Shown piece after piece: positions 8,658 to 17,752 of a DNA stretch of 64,000 nucleotides. Below the pieces are notes generated by a model. The model searched no databases, was not told where the DNA came from, and worked only from the letters and a program-made list of their open reading frames with translations. The first letter of the stretch is position 1. The number at the start of each line of letters is the position of its first letter. The translations under genes and the position numbers were made by a program. Source of the DNA: Sphingobium sp. V4 (GTDB lineage: Bacteria > Pseudomonadota > Alphaproteobacteria > Sphingomonadales > Sphingomonadaceae); assembly GCF_029590555.1 (NCBI RefSeq), contig NZ_CP081001.1, forward strand, positions 3,145,748-3,209,747, read 5' to 3'.

Positions 8658-10319
8658 TCAGATGGTCCGAAAACCGTTGGTGATCGGATAGCGGCGGTCG
8701 CGGCCGAAATTGCGGATGCCCAGCTTCACGCCCGGCGGCGACTGGCGGCGCTTATATTCGGCGATATAGAGCAGCCGCTCGATCCGCGCGACAGTCTCCT
8801 TCTCGAAGCCGCGCCCGACCAGTTCGTCGACCGACAATTCCTCCTCGACCAGGCCGTAGAGGATCGGATCCAGTATCTCATAGGGCGGCAGGCTGTCGTC
8901 GTCGCGCTGGTTGTCGCGCAATTCGGCGCTCGGCGGCTTGGTGATGACGCGCTCGGGCATCACCGGACCGGCCGGGCCATAGCCAAGCCCAAGCGACGGC
9001 ACATTCTCGTTGCGCCAGCGGCACAGGTCGAAGACGGTCGTCTTGTAGGCGTCCTTCAGCACCGAATAGCCGCCCGCCATGTCGCCATAGATGGTGGCAT
9101 AGCCGACCGACATCTCGCTCTTGTTGCCGGTGGTGAGCAGCATATGGCCATATTTGTTGGACAGGGCCATCAGCGTCACGCCCCGGATGCGCGACTGGAT
9201 ATTCTCCTCGGTCAGGTCGCGCGCACGGCCCTCGAAGACGGAGGCGAGCATCGTGTCGAACGCCGCGACGGCGGGTTCGATCGGGATGCTGTCATACCGG
9301 ACGCCGAGCAGGCGCGCGCACGCGACCGCATCGTCCAGGCTCTCCTGGCTCGTGAAGCGCGACGGCATCATCACGCACCACACGCGGTCGGCGCCCAGCG
9401 CATCGACCGCGACGGCGGCGGAGAGCGCCGAATCGATGCCCCCTGAAAGCCCCAGCACCACGCCCGGAAAGCGGTTGCGGTTCACATAGTCGCGCAGGCC
9501 CAGCACCATGGCGTTGTAGATGTCGGCCGGGCGGTCATCCAGTTCATGCTTTTCGCCGGGCAGGCAGACCCACTGGCCGTCCCACTTTTCCCAGCTGGTC
9601 AGCACCAGCGCCTCCTCCCAGTCGGGCAATTGCTGCGCCAGGCTGAAATCGGCGTTCATGACGAAGGAGGCGCCGTCGAACACCAGCTCGTCCTGACCGC
9701 CGACGCGGTTCAGATAGATGAGCGGCAGGCCGGTTTCGCGCACGCGCGTGCCCGCCACGGCGTTCAGCCGACGATCGTCCTTGTCCACTTCATAGGGGCT
9801 GCCATTGGGGCTGATCAATATTTCCGCGCCCTCGGCCCGAAGATGCGCGGTGACGAAGGGAAACCAGATATCCTCGCAGATCGGCACGCCGATCTTCACG
9901 CCCCGGAAGTCGATCGGCGCGGGCAGGGGGCCGGGGGCGAACAGGCGCTTTTCGTCGAATGTCCCGTAATTGGGCAACTCGCGCTTCTGCCGGATTGCGG
10001 TGACGGCGCCATTTTCCAGCAGCGCGACGACATTGAACAGCACCCCTTGCGAGGCGACGACGGTGCCGACCAGCATCGCCGGGCCGCCATCGGCGGTCTC
10101 CTGCGCCAGCCGGTCCAGCTGGTAATTGGCCTGCGTGACCAGCGCGGGCTTAAGCACGAGATCCTCGGGCGGATAGCCGATCAGCTGGAGTTCGGGATAG
10201 ACGATCAGGTCCGCGCCCCTGGCCCGGTCGCGCCATGCCAGCATGGCGTCGGCATTGGCCTTCAGGTCGCCCACGGACTGGGTCATCTGCGCGAGCGCGA
10301 TCACGAGTTTGTCGGTCAT
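8658..10319 (-). CDS. nadE: Glutamine-dependent NAD+ synthetase
   Basis: NadE amidates deamido-NAD to NAD+ using glutamine nitrogen. The 553-residue protein has an N-terminal nitrilase-type glutaminase with the triad Glu43 (YPELQLIGYP), Lys112 (QKRELPNYG) and Cys148 (VPICEDIW). It is followed by the ATP-dependent synthetase domain with LGLSGGIDSA (SGGIDS at 292-297). Both domains are full length, so free ammonia is not the obligatory donor. It is divergent from prs, placing two nucleotide-cofactor genes back to back. Confidence 0.97.
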   Translation of the reverse strand: MTDKLVIALAQMTQSVGDLKANADAMLAWRDRARGADLIVYPELQLIGYPPEDLVLKPALVTQANYQLDRLAQETADGGPAMLVGTVVASQGVLFNVVALLENGAVTAIRQKRELPNYGTFDEKRLFAPGPLPAPIDFRGVKIGVPICEDIWFPFVTAHLRAEGAEILISPNGSPYEVDKDDRRLNAVAGTRVRETGLPLIYLNRVGGQDELVFDGASFVMNADFSLAQQLPDWEEALVLTSWEKWDGQWVCLPGEKHELDDRPADIYNAMVLGLRDYVNRNRFPGVVLGLSGGIDSALSAAVAVDALGADRVWCVMMPSRFTSQESLDDAVACARLLGVRYDSIPIEPAVAAFDTMLASVFEGRARDLTEENIQSRIRGVTLMALSNKYGHMLLTTGNKSEMSVGYATIYGDMAGGYSVLKDAYKTTVFDLCRWRNENVPSLGLGYGPAGPVMPERVITKPPSAELRDNQRDDDSLPPYEILDPILYGLVEEELSVDELVGRGFEKETVARIERLLYIAEYKRRQSPPGVKLGIRNFGRDRRYPITNGFRTI

Positions 10320-10438
10320 GTGCCGCGCCCTAGTCCATTTTTAAGGCTGGCGCAAAAGCGCCTTTCCACATCGGACCGGCGCCGCTAAAGGGGCCGCGTT
10401 TCGCGCATCGTCACCAATTCGTCACAGGGGTTTTCTTC

Positions 10439-11374
10439 ATGAAACTCATGACCGGCAATTCCAACAAGCCGCTTGCGGCCGCCATCGCCGACTATATCGA
10501 AATCCCCCTGACCGACGCCAGCGTCCGCCGCTTTGCGGACGAGGAAGTTTTCGTTGAAATTCATGAGAATGTCCGTGGCGAGGACGTGTTCGTGATCCAG
10601 TCGACGGCCTATCCGACCAACGACAATCTGATGGAATTGCTGATCATGATCGATGCGCTCAAGCGCGCGTCGGCCAAGCGAATCACCGCCGTCGTCCCCT
10701 ATTTCGGCTATGCCCGCCAGGACCGGAAGCCCGGCCCCCGCACCCCGATCAGCGCCAAGCTGGTCGCCAACCTCATCACCACCGCCGGGGCCGACCGTGT
10801 CCTCTCGGTCGATCTGCACGCCGGGCAGATCCAGGGCTTCTTCGACATTCCGACCGACAATCTGTTCGGCGCGCCGGTGATGTCGGCCGACATCCAGGCC
10901 CGCTTCGGCGACAGGAACATCATGGTCGTGTCGCCTGACGTCGGCGGCGTGGTGCGCGCGCGCGCGCTGGCCAAGCGGCTCGACAACGCCCCGCTCGCCA
11001 TCGTCGACAAGCGCCGCGAGCGCGCCGGCGAATCCGAAGTCATGAACATCATCGGCGACGTGAAGGGCCGCTTCTGCATCCTGATCGACGATATCGTCGA
11101 TTCGGCCGGCACGCTCTGCAACGCCGCCGCCGCACTCAAGGCGGCTGGCGCCGAGGATGTCATTGCCTATGTCAGCCATGGCGTGCTGTCGGGCGGCGCG
11201 GTCGCCCGCGTCGAGGCGTCGGAGTTGCTGGAACTGGTCATCACCGACTCGATCCAGGGCACCGACGCGGTGATCGGCGCCCAGCGCATCCGCCACCTGC
11301 CCATCGCCCCCCTGCTGGGCGAAGCGATCAAGCGCATCGCCGACGAAAGCTCGGTCTCCAGCCTGTTCGACTAG
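10439..11374 (+). CDS. prs: Ribose-phosphate pyrophosphokinase
   Basis: Prs makes PRPP from ribose 5-phosphate and ATP for nucleotide, histidine and NAD synthesis. The 311-residue protein shows [20 protein letters not shown], then [19 protein letters not shown] and the PRPP-binding loop [17 protein letters not shown], all diagnostic. The length matches class I PRPP synthetases. It is followed by a clear terminator, so it is probably monocistronic. Confidence 0.98.
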   Translation: MKLMTGNSNKPLAAAIADYIEIPLTDASVRRFADEEVFVEIHENVRGEDVFVIQSTAYPTNDNLMELLIMIDALKRASAKRITAVVPYFGYARQDRKPGPRTPISAKLVANLITTAGADRVLSVDLHAGQIQGFFDIPTDNLFGAPVMSADIQARFGDRNIMVVSPDVGGVVRARALAKRLDNAPLAIVDKRRERAGESEVMNIIGDVKGRFCILIDDIVDSAGTLCNAAAALKAAGAEDVIAYVSHGVLSGGAVARVEASELLELVITDSIQGTDAVIGAQRIRHLPIAPLLGEAIKRIADESSVSSLFD

Positions 11375-11435
11375 AAGGACATAGGGCTGGCGGCGCCTGT
11401 CGGTCGCCAGCCTGTCAGATCGGGGAAGATCTTTC

Positions 11436-11465
11436 AGCCGTCGGACCGGTTCCGGCGGCTTTTTC
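11436..11465 (+). terminator. Intrinsic terminator of prs
   Basis: The arms 11436-11444 and 11452-11460 pair over 9 bp with one T-G pair and a seven-base loop. A run of five T follows. It lies about 60 bases after the prs stop and just before the convergent small membrane-protein gene. Confidence 0.85.
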
Positions 11466-11473
11466 GTTGTACC

Positions 11474-11716
11474 TCAATGCGTCGGGATCAGGATCAGGGG
11501 CAGCGCGAACACCAGCGCCAGCCCAGTGATGATCCGCTGGCCGCGCGACACGCCCAGCGGCCGATCGCGCCAGATCATCGGGCAGGCGAGCAGCGCGCAG
11601 AGGATCAGCATATTGGCGATCGTCGCCGATCCGCCGACGGGCAGATCCTGCCGCAGGGCGAGGCCCGCGAACAGGCAGATGAAGCTCAATATCCAGCCGA
11701 CCAGCGCCATGACCAT
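11474..11716 (-). CDS. Small membrane protein, unknown
   Basis: The 80-residue product starts MVMALVGWILSFICLFAGLAL and contains three hydrophobic segments (about 3-22, 33-50 and 61-78). A short basic loop, IWRDRPLGVSRGQR, separates the last two. I do not recognise the family. It converges on prs and is preceded on its strand by a VOC-family gene 42 bases away. Coding potential is supported by uninterrupted hydrophobic periodicity, but it could be a lineage-specific gene. Confidence 0.6.
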   Translation of the reverse strand: MVMALVGWILSFICLFAGLALRQDLPVGGSATIANMLILCALLACPMIWRDRPLGVSRGQRIITGLALVFALPLILIPTH

Positions 11717-11758
11717 CCCTTTCCGGCCCCAAGCTAGAAGGGCGGGGTTTCGGAAGGC

Positions 11759-12199
11759 TTAACTGATCGGCACCCAGGGATCATAGCTGCCGAAGCTCCA
11801 GACATTGCCCTCCGGGTCGAGCGCGGTATAGCCGCGCCCCGGATAGCCGTCATTGTCGCTCGGCTCCTGCACCACCACCGCGCCTTCGTTGCGGGCATGG
11901 AGGCAATGGGCGTCGGGATCGGGCACGACGACATAGACGCACCCCGTCACCCCGCCCAGGTCGCGCGCCGTCGACCAGGTGAAGAGCGATTCGCCTTCCA
12001 TGTCCTTGACGCTGCCCAGCATCACCATGCCCCGCCCCTGTTCTGGCCCCAGCACCAGTTGCGCATGATGGATGATGCCGGGATCGTGATCGTCGGGATA
12101 GACGGCGTGGCGGGTGAAGCCGAAGGCGTCGCACAGAAAGTCGATGGCGGCGGGCGCATCGGCGTAGCGCAGGCAGGGAATCGCGGGCGAACCGGGCAT
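11759..12199 (-). CDS. VOC-family (glyoxalase/bleomycin-resistance-like) protein
   Basis: The 146-residue protein has a beta-alpha-beta-beta-beta layout. It opens with IPCLRYADAPAAIDFLCDAF and later has RGYTALDPEGNVWSFGSY, the typical end of a VOC module with a metal-ligand region. Family members are small cytoplasmic metalloenzymes or binding proteins; the substrate cannot be predicted. It resembles the second VOC gene at 13169-13582 in fold only. It is divergent from hisN, with 87 bases between starts. Confidence 0.85.
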   Translation of the reverse strand: MPGSPAIPCLRYADAPAAIDFLCDAFGFTRHAVYPDDHDPGIIHHAQLVLGPEQGRGMVMLGSVKDMEGESLFTWSTARDLGGVTGCVYVVVPDPDAHCLHARNEGAVVVQEPSDNDGYPGRGYTALDPEGNVWSFGSYDPWVPIS

Positions 12200-12286
12200 C
12201 TTTCCTCTCCCCCCGCATCCGGCTTGTCGGATTCGGGACGCGGCCAGTCTAGCGCAGCCCGTCCCGACGGGCTAGGCGAAGCAGCC

Positions 12287-13105
12287 ATGACGACCCGCGA
12301 CGACCTGGCCCTTGCCAACCGCCTTGCCGATGCCGCCGCTGCGGCCATCCGCCCCTTTTTCCGCGCCCGCTATGATCTGGAGATCAAGGCGGACAAGTCG
12401 CCGGTGACGGAGGCCGATCGCGCTGCCGAAGCCGCGATCCGCGCGATCCTGGAACAGGAACGCCCCGGCGACGGCATCATCGGCGAGGAATATGGATCGG
12501 TGCGCGAGGATGCCGAGCGGGTGTGGATTCTCGATCCGATCGACGGGACGCGCAGCTTCATCGCCGGGCGGCCGATCTTCGGCACGCTGATCGCGCTGAC
12601 CCAGGGCGGCTGGCCGACGATCGGCATCATCGACCAGCCGATCGCGCGGGAACGCTGGGCCGGGATGGCAGGCCAGCCGACGACCTTCAACGGCGCGCCG
12701 GTCCGCACCCGCGCGTGCAAGGGACTGGAGGGGGCAGGGATAGCCACCACCAGCCCCCACCTGTTCGCGGATGGCGACGTGCCGCACTATATGGCGCTGG
12801 TCGCCGCCGTGTCCGGCGGGTCGCCGCGCCAGGGGCCGGTCTATGGCGGCGACTGCTATAATTATGGCCTGCTGGCGTCGGGCTTTCTCGACATCGTGAT
12901 CGAATCGGGCCTCCAGAGCTATGACTTCGCCGCGCTGGTGCCGGTGGTCGAGGGCGCGGGCGGCCTGATGTGCGACTGGAATGGCGAGCCGCTGACGGCG
13001 GAGAGCGAGGGCCATGTGCTGGCGCTGGGCGATCCGGCGCGGCTGGAGGATGTGCTGGAGGCGATCCATCAGGGCGCGCCTGACCATGCCCATGACCATC
13101 ATTGA
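12287..13105 (+). CDS. hisN: Inositol-monophosphatase-family phosphatase, probable histidinol-phosphatase
   Basis: The 272-residue protein carries the Mg-dependent phosphatase motifs GEEYG (Glu67) and WILDPIDGTRSF (Asp83, Asp86), and a C-terminal region YDFAALVPVVEGAGGLMCDW. In alphaproteobacteria the histidinol-phosphatase step is often done by this family (HisN), and this sequence resembles that branch. A role on inositol or other sugar phosphates is not excluded because no other his gene is nearby. The ATG chosen begins MTTRDDLALANRL. Confidence 0.85.
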   Translation: MTTRDDLALANRLADAAAAAIRPFFRARYDLEIKADKSPVTEADRAAEAAIRAILEQERPGDGIIGEEYGSVREDAERVWILDPIDGTRSFIAGRPIFGTLIALTQGGWPTIGIIDQPIARERWAGMAGQPTTFNGAPVRTRACKGLEGAGIATTSPHLFADGDVPHYMALVAAVSGGSPRQGPVYGGDCYNYGLLASGFLDIVIESGLQSYDFAALVPVVEGAGGLMCDWNGEPLTAESEGHVLALGDPARLEDVLEAIHQGAPDHAHDHH

Positions 13106-13168
13106 TCGCCGCAAACGCCGTACCTGACGGCGGCCACATCCCACAGGATCGCGCCGCCGATTGCCGGG

Positions 13169-13582
13169 TCACGCCCTGATCGGGCCTCCGATCGACCAGA
13201 CATGGCCGAACGGATCGATCAGCTGGCCGTAGCGCGCGCCCCAGAACTGATTGTCGAGCGGGAAGCGAACCTTCGCCCCGGCGTCCAGCGCCCGGCTCCA
13301 CCAGGCATCGGCGTCGTCCACCTCCAGGTGCAGCGTCGTCCCCGCTGGCGGTGGCACCGGTTCGCCCGCCGTCATCTCGTGAAAATGATCGTTCAGCATC
13401 AGCGGCCCGTCATTGATGATGAGGTGGGCGTGCATGATCCGCACGCCATCCTCGGCCATGTGCCGGGTCTGCTCGGTCGCGCCGAAGGCGGCCTTGTAGA
13501 AATCGATCGCGTCGGCTGCCTTGCCGTCGCCGATGGTGAGATGGGCGGTGACGCCCGGCATGGCGAAGGGAGTCTCGCTCAT
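13169..13582 (-). CDS. VOC-family protein, PhnB-like
   Basis: The 137-residue product starts MSETPFAMPGVTAHLTIGDG. It has the VOC pattern AIDFYKAAFGATEQTRHMAE, an HAHLIINDGPLMLND strand and the end segment GQLIDPFGHVWSIGGP. This resembles the PhnB/YdcJ-like branch often annotated as a glyoxalase/bleomycin-resistance protein. It converges on hisN and lies downstream of the AsmA gene. No partner indicates a substrate. Confidence 0.85.
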   Translation of the reverse strand: MSETPFAMPGVTAHLTIGDGKAADAIDFYKAAFGATEQTRHMAEDGVRIMHAHLIINDGPLMLNDHFHEMTAGEPVPPPAGTTLHLEVDDADAWWSRALDAGAKVRFPLDNQFWGARYGQLIDPFGHVWSIGGPIRA

Positions 13583-13637
13583 GGCCCTCTCCTTTTTCGA
13601 GTCGGTGTCCGCGCAGGATAAACCCCCGCCATCACGA

Positions 13638-15779
13638 TCAGAAGATGCCCAGGAATTTCCGGTCCTGGCTCTTTTGCTCCTTCCGGCTACCCTTGCCCTT
13701 CTCGTCCTTGGCGGTGGTGCCCCGCCCGACATCGTCGCGCGGCTTGCCGCCTCTGGTCCGCTGCGCCTGGGCATCGGCGCCGGCCAGCACCGGGCCGCAG
13801 GCCGCAGCCTTGGCGTCGCCGACATCGGCGAAGGCCAGCACCGCCGCGAGCGGACTGGCCGCCACGCCCAATGCCGCCGCCGCGCCGCCGCGCGCCAGCA
13901 GTTCGGGGCTGATCACGTCGATGCGGGGCCTGGCGAACCATCCGTTGACGCCGACCGGCGACTGGCCGGAAAACAGGCTGATCTTCTTGCCGTCGGCGCG
14001 GAAGACGAGGTCGAGCCTCTCGTTCCGGAACGAAAATCCGCCGCGCCCCAGCATCACATTCTTCTTCGTGTCGATCAGGATCGGGTCCGCCGCCGCCACG
14101 CCGTTGCGCACGGTGAAGGCGATGAGGCCGCAGTTGATCTCCACCGGCTGTTTCAGCTTCCCGGCGAACATCTTGGTGACGAAGGTGCCGACATCCAGTT
14201 CGGATAGCTGGACATTGCGCGCCCACATCGACCCGGCGGGCAGGATCACCGCGATCCGCCCGTTCGCGCTGCCGAGCGACTCATGCAGCGTGTCGCCCAG
14301 CCCGGTCATCTGCACCCGTCCCTTGATGGTGCCGGTGGTGCCCGATTCCTCCACCCCCCAGCGGGCGAGCAGCCTGCCCATGGGCGTCGGCGCCAGGCGG
14401 ATGTCATAGCGGGTGCGTACCGGCGACCGGCGGGCGTCGATTTCGATGTCGGACGCGACATGGCCGCCCGACATGTCGAAGGTCAGCGGCGACAGGGTCA
14501 GCAGGCTGCGGTCCAGCTTTACCGTCACCGCCGCGTTGGCGATGGGGACATTGGGGGCGCGGATGGTGCGGACGGCATAGCGGACATTGGCGTCGAAATT
14601 GCGGATCGCCTCCACCCGCAACGGCGCGTCGGGCAGGATGCGCGGCGCGCCGCCGACCGTCTCGATCGCGCCGTCCGCGCCCTGCGCTTCCAGCCGCTGC
14701 GGATCATAGCCGATGAAGGGGCCGACATCGACGATGTCGAGCGTCCGGGTGACGAGGTCGGCGTCGATCAGCAGGCGGTTCTTCGGCAGCGACACGGTCA
14801 TCCGCCCGGCCAGGTCGCTGTCGCCGAACCGGCCCTTCAGATGGGTGAAGCGCCATTCCTCCCCGGCCTTGGTCAGCGCGGAGGTGAAGCGATAGCGCCG
14901 CGTGTCGGGAATGGCGACGCCCAGGAAATCGAACAGCAGGCTCAGATTGGGACCGGTCGTCACCAGCCGCAGGTCGCTCCCCTCCAGCTCGGTCGCGCCC
15001 GGCAGCGATCCGCTCACCTCCAGCACCGTCGCCCCCGCCACCGCGCGCAGGGCCAGGCTGTTGCGGCCGCCCGTCATCGTCTCGTTGGGCGACAGCAGCC
15101 CGCCCGTCAGGGTGAAGGGCCGGTCGCGCATCGTCCCGTCGCCCGCAAAGCGCAGGTCGCTGGCAAAGCGCGTATCCCGCGCCTTCGCCGTCTCGAACCG
15201 GATGTCGGTCGCCAGCTGCATCACCGGGTCGCGATAGCGCAGCGTCGTGCCCGCCAGCAGCGCGCGACGGATCAGCGGCAGGGTGATCGGCTCGCCCTTG
15301 CGATCGGGATCGCCCAGCGTCCATGTATTATGCTGCCGGTCGCGCGACCATTCCAGGTCGGCGGCGGCGTTGCGCAGTTCCAGCCAGGGCAGGCGATAGC
15401 GGTCGCCGAAGATCAGGCTGAGCGGCGCGATCCGCATGTCGATAAGGTCGGCGTGGAACAGATCCGGGCGGCTCGCCCAGGGCAGGTTGGCGATGCGCAG
15501 CCCTTCGGCCCGGAACTTGATGGCGATCGGCGCGAAATAAAGCTGGAAATCGCCGCCGACGCGCACCTGCCGCTCCAGCTGGCCGGTCATCACGCGTTCG
15601 AACGGCGCTTTCAGGAACCGCCCCTTGGTGATGAACAGGATCAGCCAGAGCGCGAGGATCAGGCCGATGATCCAGAGCAGGACACGCGCCGCCAGCGGCA
15701 GGCGGCGCCAGCGATCCCGCCCGCGTCGGGCGTGATCGCGCCAGCCGGGAGGGGGCGGGGAAGGGGCGGCGTCGGCCAT
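13638..15779 (-). CDS. AsmA-family inner-membrane protein
   Basis: The 713-residue protein has a basic N-terminal tail, a single transmembrane helix (VLLWIIGLILALWLILF, about residues 33-50) and a very long periplasmic region of repeated beta-strand segments. Examples are FRAEGLRIANLPWASRPDLF and, near the C-terminus, LSELDVGTFVTKMFAG. This is the layout of AsmA/TamB-like proteins implicated in lipid transport and outer-membrane assembly. The C-terminal 60 residues are Lys/Glu/Gln-rich and low in complexity. Its neighbours give no partner. Function beyond the family is unknown. Confidence 0.85.
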   Translation of the reverse strand: MADAAPSPPPPGWRDHARRGRDRWRRLPLAARVLLWIIGLILALWLILFITKGRFLKAPFERVMTGQLERQVRVGGDFQLYFAPIAIKFRAEGLRIANLPWASRPDLFHADLIDMRIAPLSLIFGDRYRLPWLELRNAAADLEWSRDRQHNTWTLGDPDRKGEPITLPLIRRALLAGTTLRYRDPVMQLATDIRFETAKARDTRFASDLRFAGDGTMRDRPFTLTGGLLSPNETMTGGRNSLALRAVAGATVLEVSGSLPGATELEGSDLRLVTTGPNLSLLFDFLGVAIPDTRRYRFTSALTKAGEEWRFTHLKGRFGDSDLAGRMTVSLPKNRLLIDADLVTRTLDIVDVGPFIGYDPQRLEAQGADGAIETVGGAPRILPDAPLRVEAIRNFDANVRYAVRTIRAPNVPIANAAVTVKLDRSLLTLSPLTFDMSGGHVASDIEIDARRSPVRTRYDIRLAPTPMGRLLARWGVEESGTTGTIKGRVQMTGLGDTLHESLGSANGRIAVILPAGSMWARNVQLSELDVGTFVTKMFAGKLKQPVEINCGLIAFTVRNGVAAADPILIDTKKNVMLGRGGFSFRNERLDLVFRADGKKISLFSGQSPVGVNGWFARPRIDVISPELLARGGAAAALGVAASPLAAVLAFADVGDAKAAACGPVLAGADAQAQRTRGGKPRDDVGRGTTAKDEKGKGSRKEQKSQDRKFLGIF

Positions 15780-15939
15780 GGCACGGCATCAACGCGGCCC
15801 TGTCATTTTGGCTCCGAATCGCTTGCTTTTGCGGGCTTGCCCGACTATGGGCCGCCCTTCGCGATATTCAGTGAGACCGCCCGGCTAACTAGGGCTGCCG
15901 TGGCTGTCTGTAATCGTCGCGCTGCAAAAGGAGACGAAA

Positions 15940-16143
15940 ATGCCCAAGATGAAGACCAAGAGCGGTGTGAAGAAGCGCTTCAAGTTCACCGCCACCGGTA
16001 AGGTCAAGCACGGCGTCGCTGGCAAGCGTCACCGCCTGATCAGCCACAACGCCAAATATATTCGCCAGAACCGCGGCACCAGCGTGCTGTCGGATTCGGA
16101 TGCCGGTCACGTGCGCCTCTGGGCGCCGTACGGCCTTAAGTAA
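15940..16143 (+). CDS. rpmI: 50S ribosomal protein L35
   Basis: The 67-residue basic protein begins [20 protein letters not shown] and ends in APYGLK, the full L35 sequence. An AAAGGAGA ribosome-binding site precedes the ATG. rplT follows after 13 bases. infC, which normally precedes rpmI, is absent here and lies next to thrS at 53 kb. The upstream 160 bases to the AsmA start would hold the promoter; no clear -35/-10 pair was identified. Confidence 0.98.
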   Translation: MPKMKTKSGVKKRFKFTATGKVKHGVAGKRHRLISHNAKYIRQNRGTSVLSDSDAGHVRLWAPYGLK

Positions 16144-16156
16144 GGAGGCCTGACCC

Positions 16157-16519
16157 ATGGCACGTGTCAAGCGTGGTGTAACCACGAAGGCGAAGCATAA
16201 GCGGATTCTGCAACAGGCGAAGGGCTATTATGGCCGTCGCAAGAATACGATCCGTATCGCCCGCCAGGCCGTCGAAAAGGCCGGCCAGTACGCTTATCGC
16301 GACCGCAAGGTCAAGAAGCGCACCTTCCGTGGCCTCTGGATCCAGCGCATCAACGCGGGTGTCCGCGCCGAAGGCCTGACCTATTCGCAGTTCATGCACG
16401 GCCTGAAGCTGGCCGGCGTGGAGCTGGACCGCAAGGTTCTGGCCGACATTGCGATGCACGAAGGCGAGGCGTTCAGCGCCATCATCGCCCAGGCGAAGGC
16501 TGCGCTGCCCGCAGCCTGA
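16157..16519 (+). CDS. rplT: 50S ribosomal protein L20
   Basis: L20 is an early assembly protein of the large subunit. The 120-residue sequence starts [18 protein letters not shown] and includes [20 protein letters not shown] and [14 protein letters not shown], both diagnostic. It is co-transcribed with rpmI. A strong terminator follows, which separates it from lysE and from pheS-pheT, so the rplT-pheST read-through known elsewhere is probably absent. Confidence 0.98.
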   Translation: MARVKRGVTTKAKHKRILQQAKGYYGRRKNTIRIARQAVEKAGQYAYRDRKVKKRTFRGLWIQRINAGVRAEGLTYSQFMHGLKLAGVELDRKVLADIAMHEGEAFSAIIAQAKAALPAA

Positions 16520-16543
16520 GCAGACTGATCGCAAGATCGTCAA

Positions 16544-16586
16544 AAAGGGCGCCGGGGCAGATGCCTTCGGCGCCCTTTCTGTTTTT
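16544..16586 (+). terminator. Intrinsic terminator of rpmI-rplT
   Basis: The arms 16544-16554 and 16568-16578 are perfectly complementary over 11 bp. A run of five T at 16582-16586 follows. It lies 25 bases after the rplT stop. Confidence 0.9.
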
Positions 16587-16596
16587 CCGGCCAATC

Positions 16597-16693
16597 CCGT
16601 TCGGGCTGTTCTGACAAGTCATTTGCCTTGTCAGGAAAGCCCCGCACTCTCTTGAAGAGAAGAGCAGCCCTTCGACAGGCTCAGGGTGAACGG
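16597..16693. repeat. Palindromic repeat element (REP-like), degenerate copy
   Basis: The right arm at 16670-16693 matches the arm at 8625-8648 except for three bases. The start of the left arm, CCGTTCGGGCTG near 16598, is recognisable but diverges into a separate small hairpin (16611-16618 with 16627-16634). The element fills the gap between the rplT terminator and lysE. It is the second copy in the window of the repeat at 8571-8648. Confidence 0.65.
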
Positions 16694-16729
16694 AGTTGCA
16701 TTGCGAGCCTGCGACTGGAGGGCCATCCC

Positions 16730-17347
16730 ATGTCGCTTCATCTCTGGTGGTTGTACATTACGGCGGTTTTCCTGATCTCGGCCACGCCGGGACCGAACAT
16801 GCTGCATGTGATGACGCAGAGCATCGCTCATGGCCCGCGCAAGGCGCTGGCGACCATGGCCGGCCTGATGAGCGCGGTGCTGCTGTGCCTGATCGCCTCC
16901 GCGCTGGGCTTGGGCGCGTTGCTCAAGGCGTCGCCGCGCCTGTTCGATGTGCTGCGCTATGCCGGTGTCGCCTATCTCGTCTGGCTGGGGATCAAGGCGT
17001 GGCGCGCCCCCGTGGGTGGCGGCGGCGCGCAGGCGACGAGCATCCGCTCGGCCCGCGCCCTCTATGGCACGGGCCTGTTGACGGGCCTGTCCAATCCCAA
17101 GCTCATCATCTTCGCCGCCGCGCTCTTCCCCCAGTTCATCGACCTCAACCGCCCCTTCTGGCTCCAGTTGGCGATCCTGATCGTCAGCTTCGTGGCCATC
17201 GAGTTCGGCTGGCAGTGCGTCTATGCGCTGGGCGGCCTGCGCCTCGCCCGCTGGCTGGCGCCTGCCAACCGGCAGCGCCTGTTCAACCGCGGCACCGGCC
17301 TGCTCTTCATAGGCTTCGGCGGCGCTTTGCTGGGCGCGCGGGCTTAA
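16730..17347 (+). CDS. LysE/RhtB-family amino-acid exporter
   Basis: The 205-residue inner-membrane protein begins MSLHLWWLYITAVFLISATP, followed directly by GPNM, the LysE/RhtB signature (ATPGPNM). It has about six hydrophobic helices and the conserved LTGLSNPKLIIFAAALFPQF. The family exports amino acids such as homoserine or threonine; the substrate here is unknown. GGAGGG lies seven bases before the chosen ATG; an upstream in-frame extension runs through the REP-like repeat and is not coding. It sits between rplT and the GIY-YIG cassette. Confidence 0.93.
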   Translation: MSLHLWWLYITAVFLISATPGPNMLHVMTQSIAHGPRKALATMAGLMSAVLLCLIASALGLGALLKASPRLFDVLRYAGVAYLVWLGIKAWRAPVGGGGAQATSIRSARALYGTGLLTGLSNPKLIIFAAALFPQFIDLNRPFWLQLAILIVSFVAIEFGWQCVYALGGLRLARWLAPANRQRLFNRGTGLLFIGFGGALLGARA

Positions 17348-17360
17348 GCCACAAGCGTCC

Positions 17361-17391
17361 GTCATTCCCGCGAAGGCGGGAATCCATCTCC
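17361..17391. repeat. Left inverted repeat of the GIY-YIG cassette
   Basis: This 31-base arm contains the hairpin ATTCCCGC-GAAG-GCGGGAAT. It is the exact reverse complement of 17753-17783. It starts 13 bases after the lysE stop. Confidence 0.9.
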
Positions 17392-17402
17392 GGACCAAGC
17401 CT

Positions 17403-17728
17403 ATGCAAAGAGACTTTGATCCAACCGTCTACATCATCGCCAGTCATCGGAATGGCACACTTTACGGTGGTATCACGTCAAATCTGCTAAAGCGTCTCCA
17501 TGAACATCGTTCAGACTTGATCGATGGCTTCACGAAAGACTACGGCGTGCATCGTCTGGTCTGGTTCGAAAGCGGCGGATCGATGGAAGAGGCAGTCCGC
17601 CGCGAGAAGCAGATCAAGACGTGGAACAGGAATGGACGATCAACCTGATCGAGCGGGCCAATCCCGATTGGCGTGATCTCGCCATCGATCTGGGGTTCGA
17701 GCCATTGGAAAGCCGGCGTGTCGATTGA
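17403..17728 (+). pseudogene. GIY-YIG nuclease-domain protein, frameshifted
   Basis: The frame from ATG 17403 encodes TVYIIASHRNGTLYGGITSN, with the GIY-YIG pair in degenerate form (VYI and LYGG), then LLKRLHEHR and EAVRREKQIKTWNR. At 17631-17632 one base is missing. The original frame then stops at 17648, while the -1 frame continues with [16 protein letters not shown] to TGA 17726-17728. That continuation is the usual C-terminus of these roughly 100-residue UvrC-like GIY-YIG proteins. The intact protein would be about 108 residues. It lies wholly inside the inverted repeats. A sequencing error could produce the same picture. Confidence 0.85.
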
Positions 17729-17752
17729 GCGCCATGATATTGGGACAGGCCG

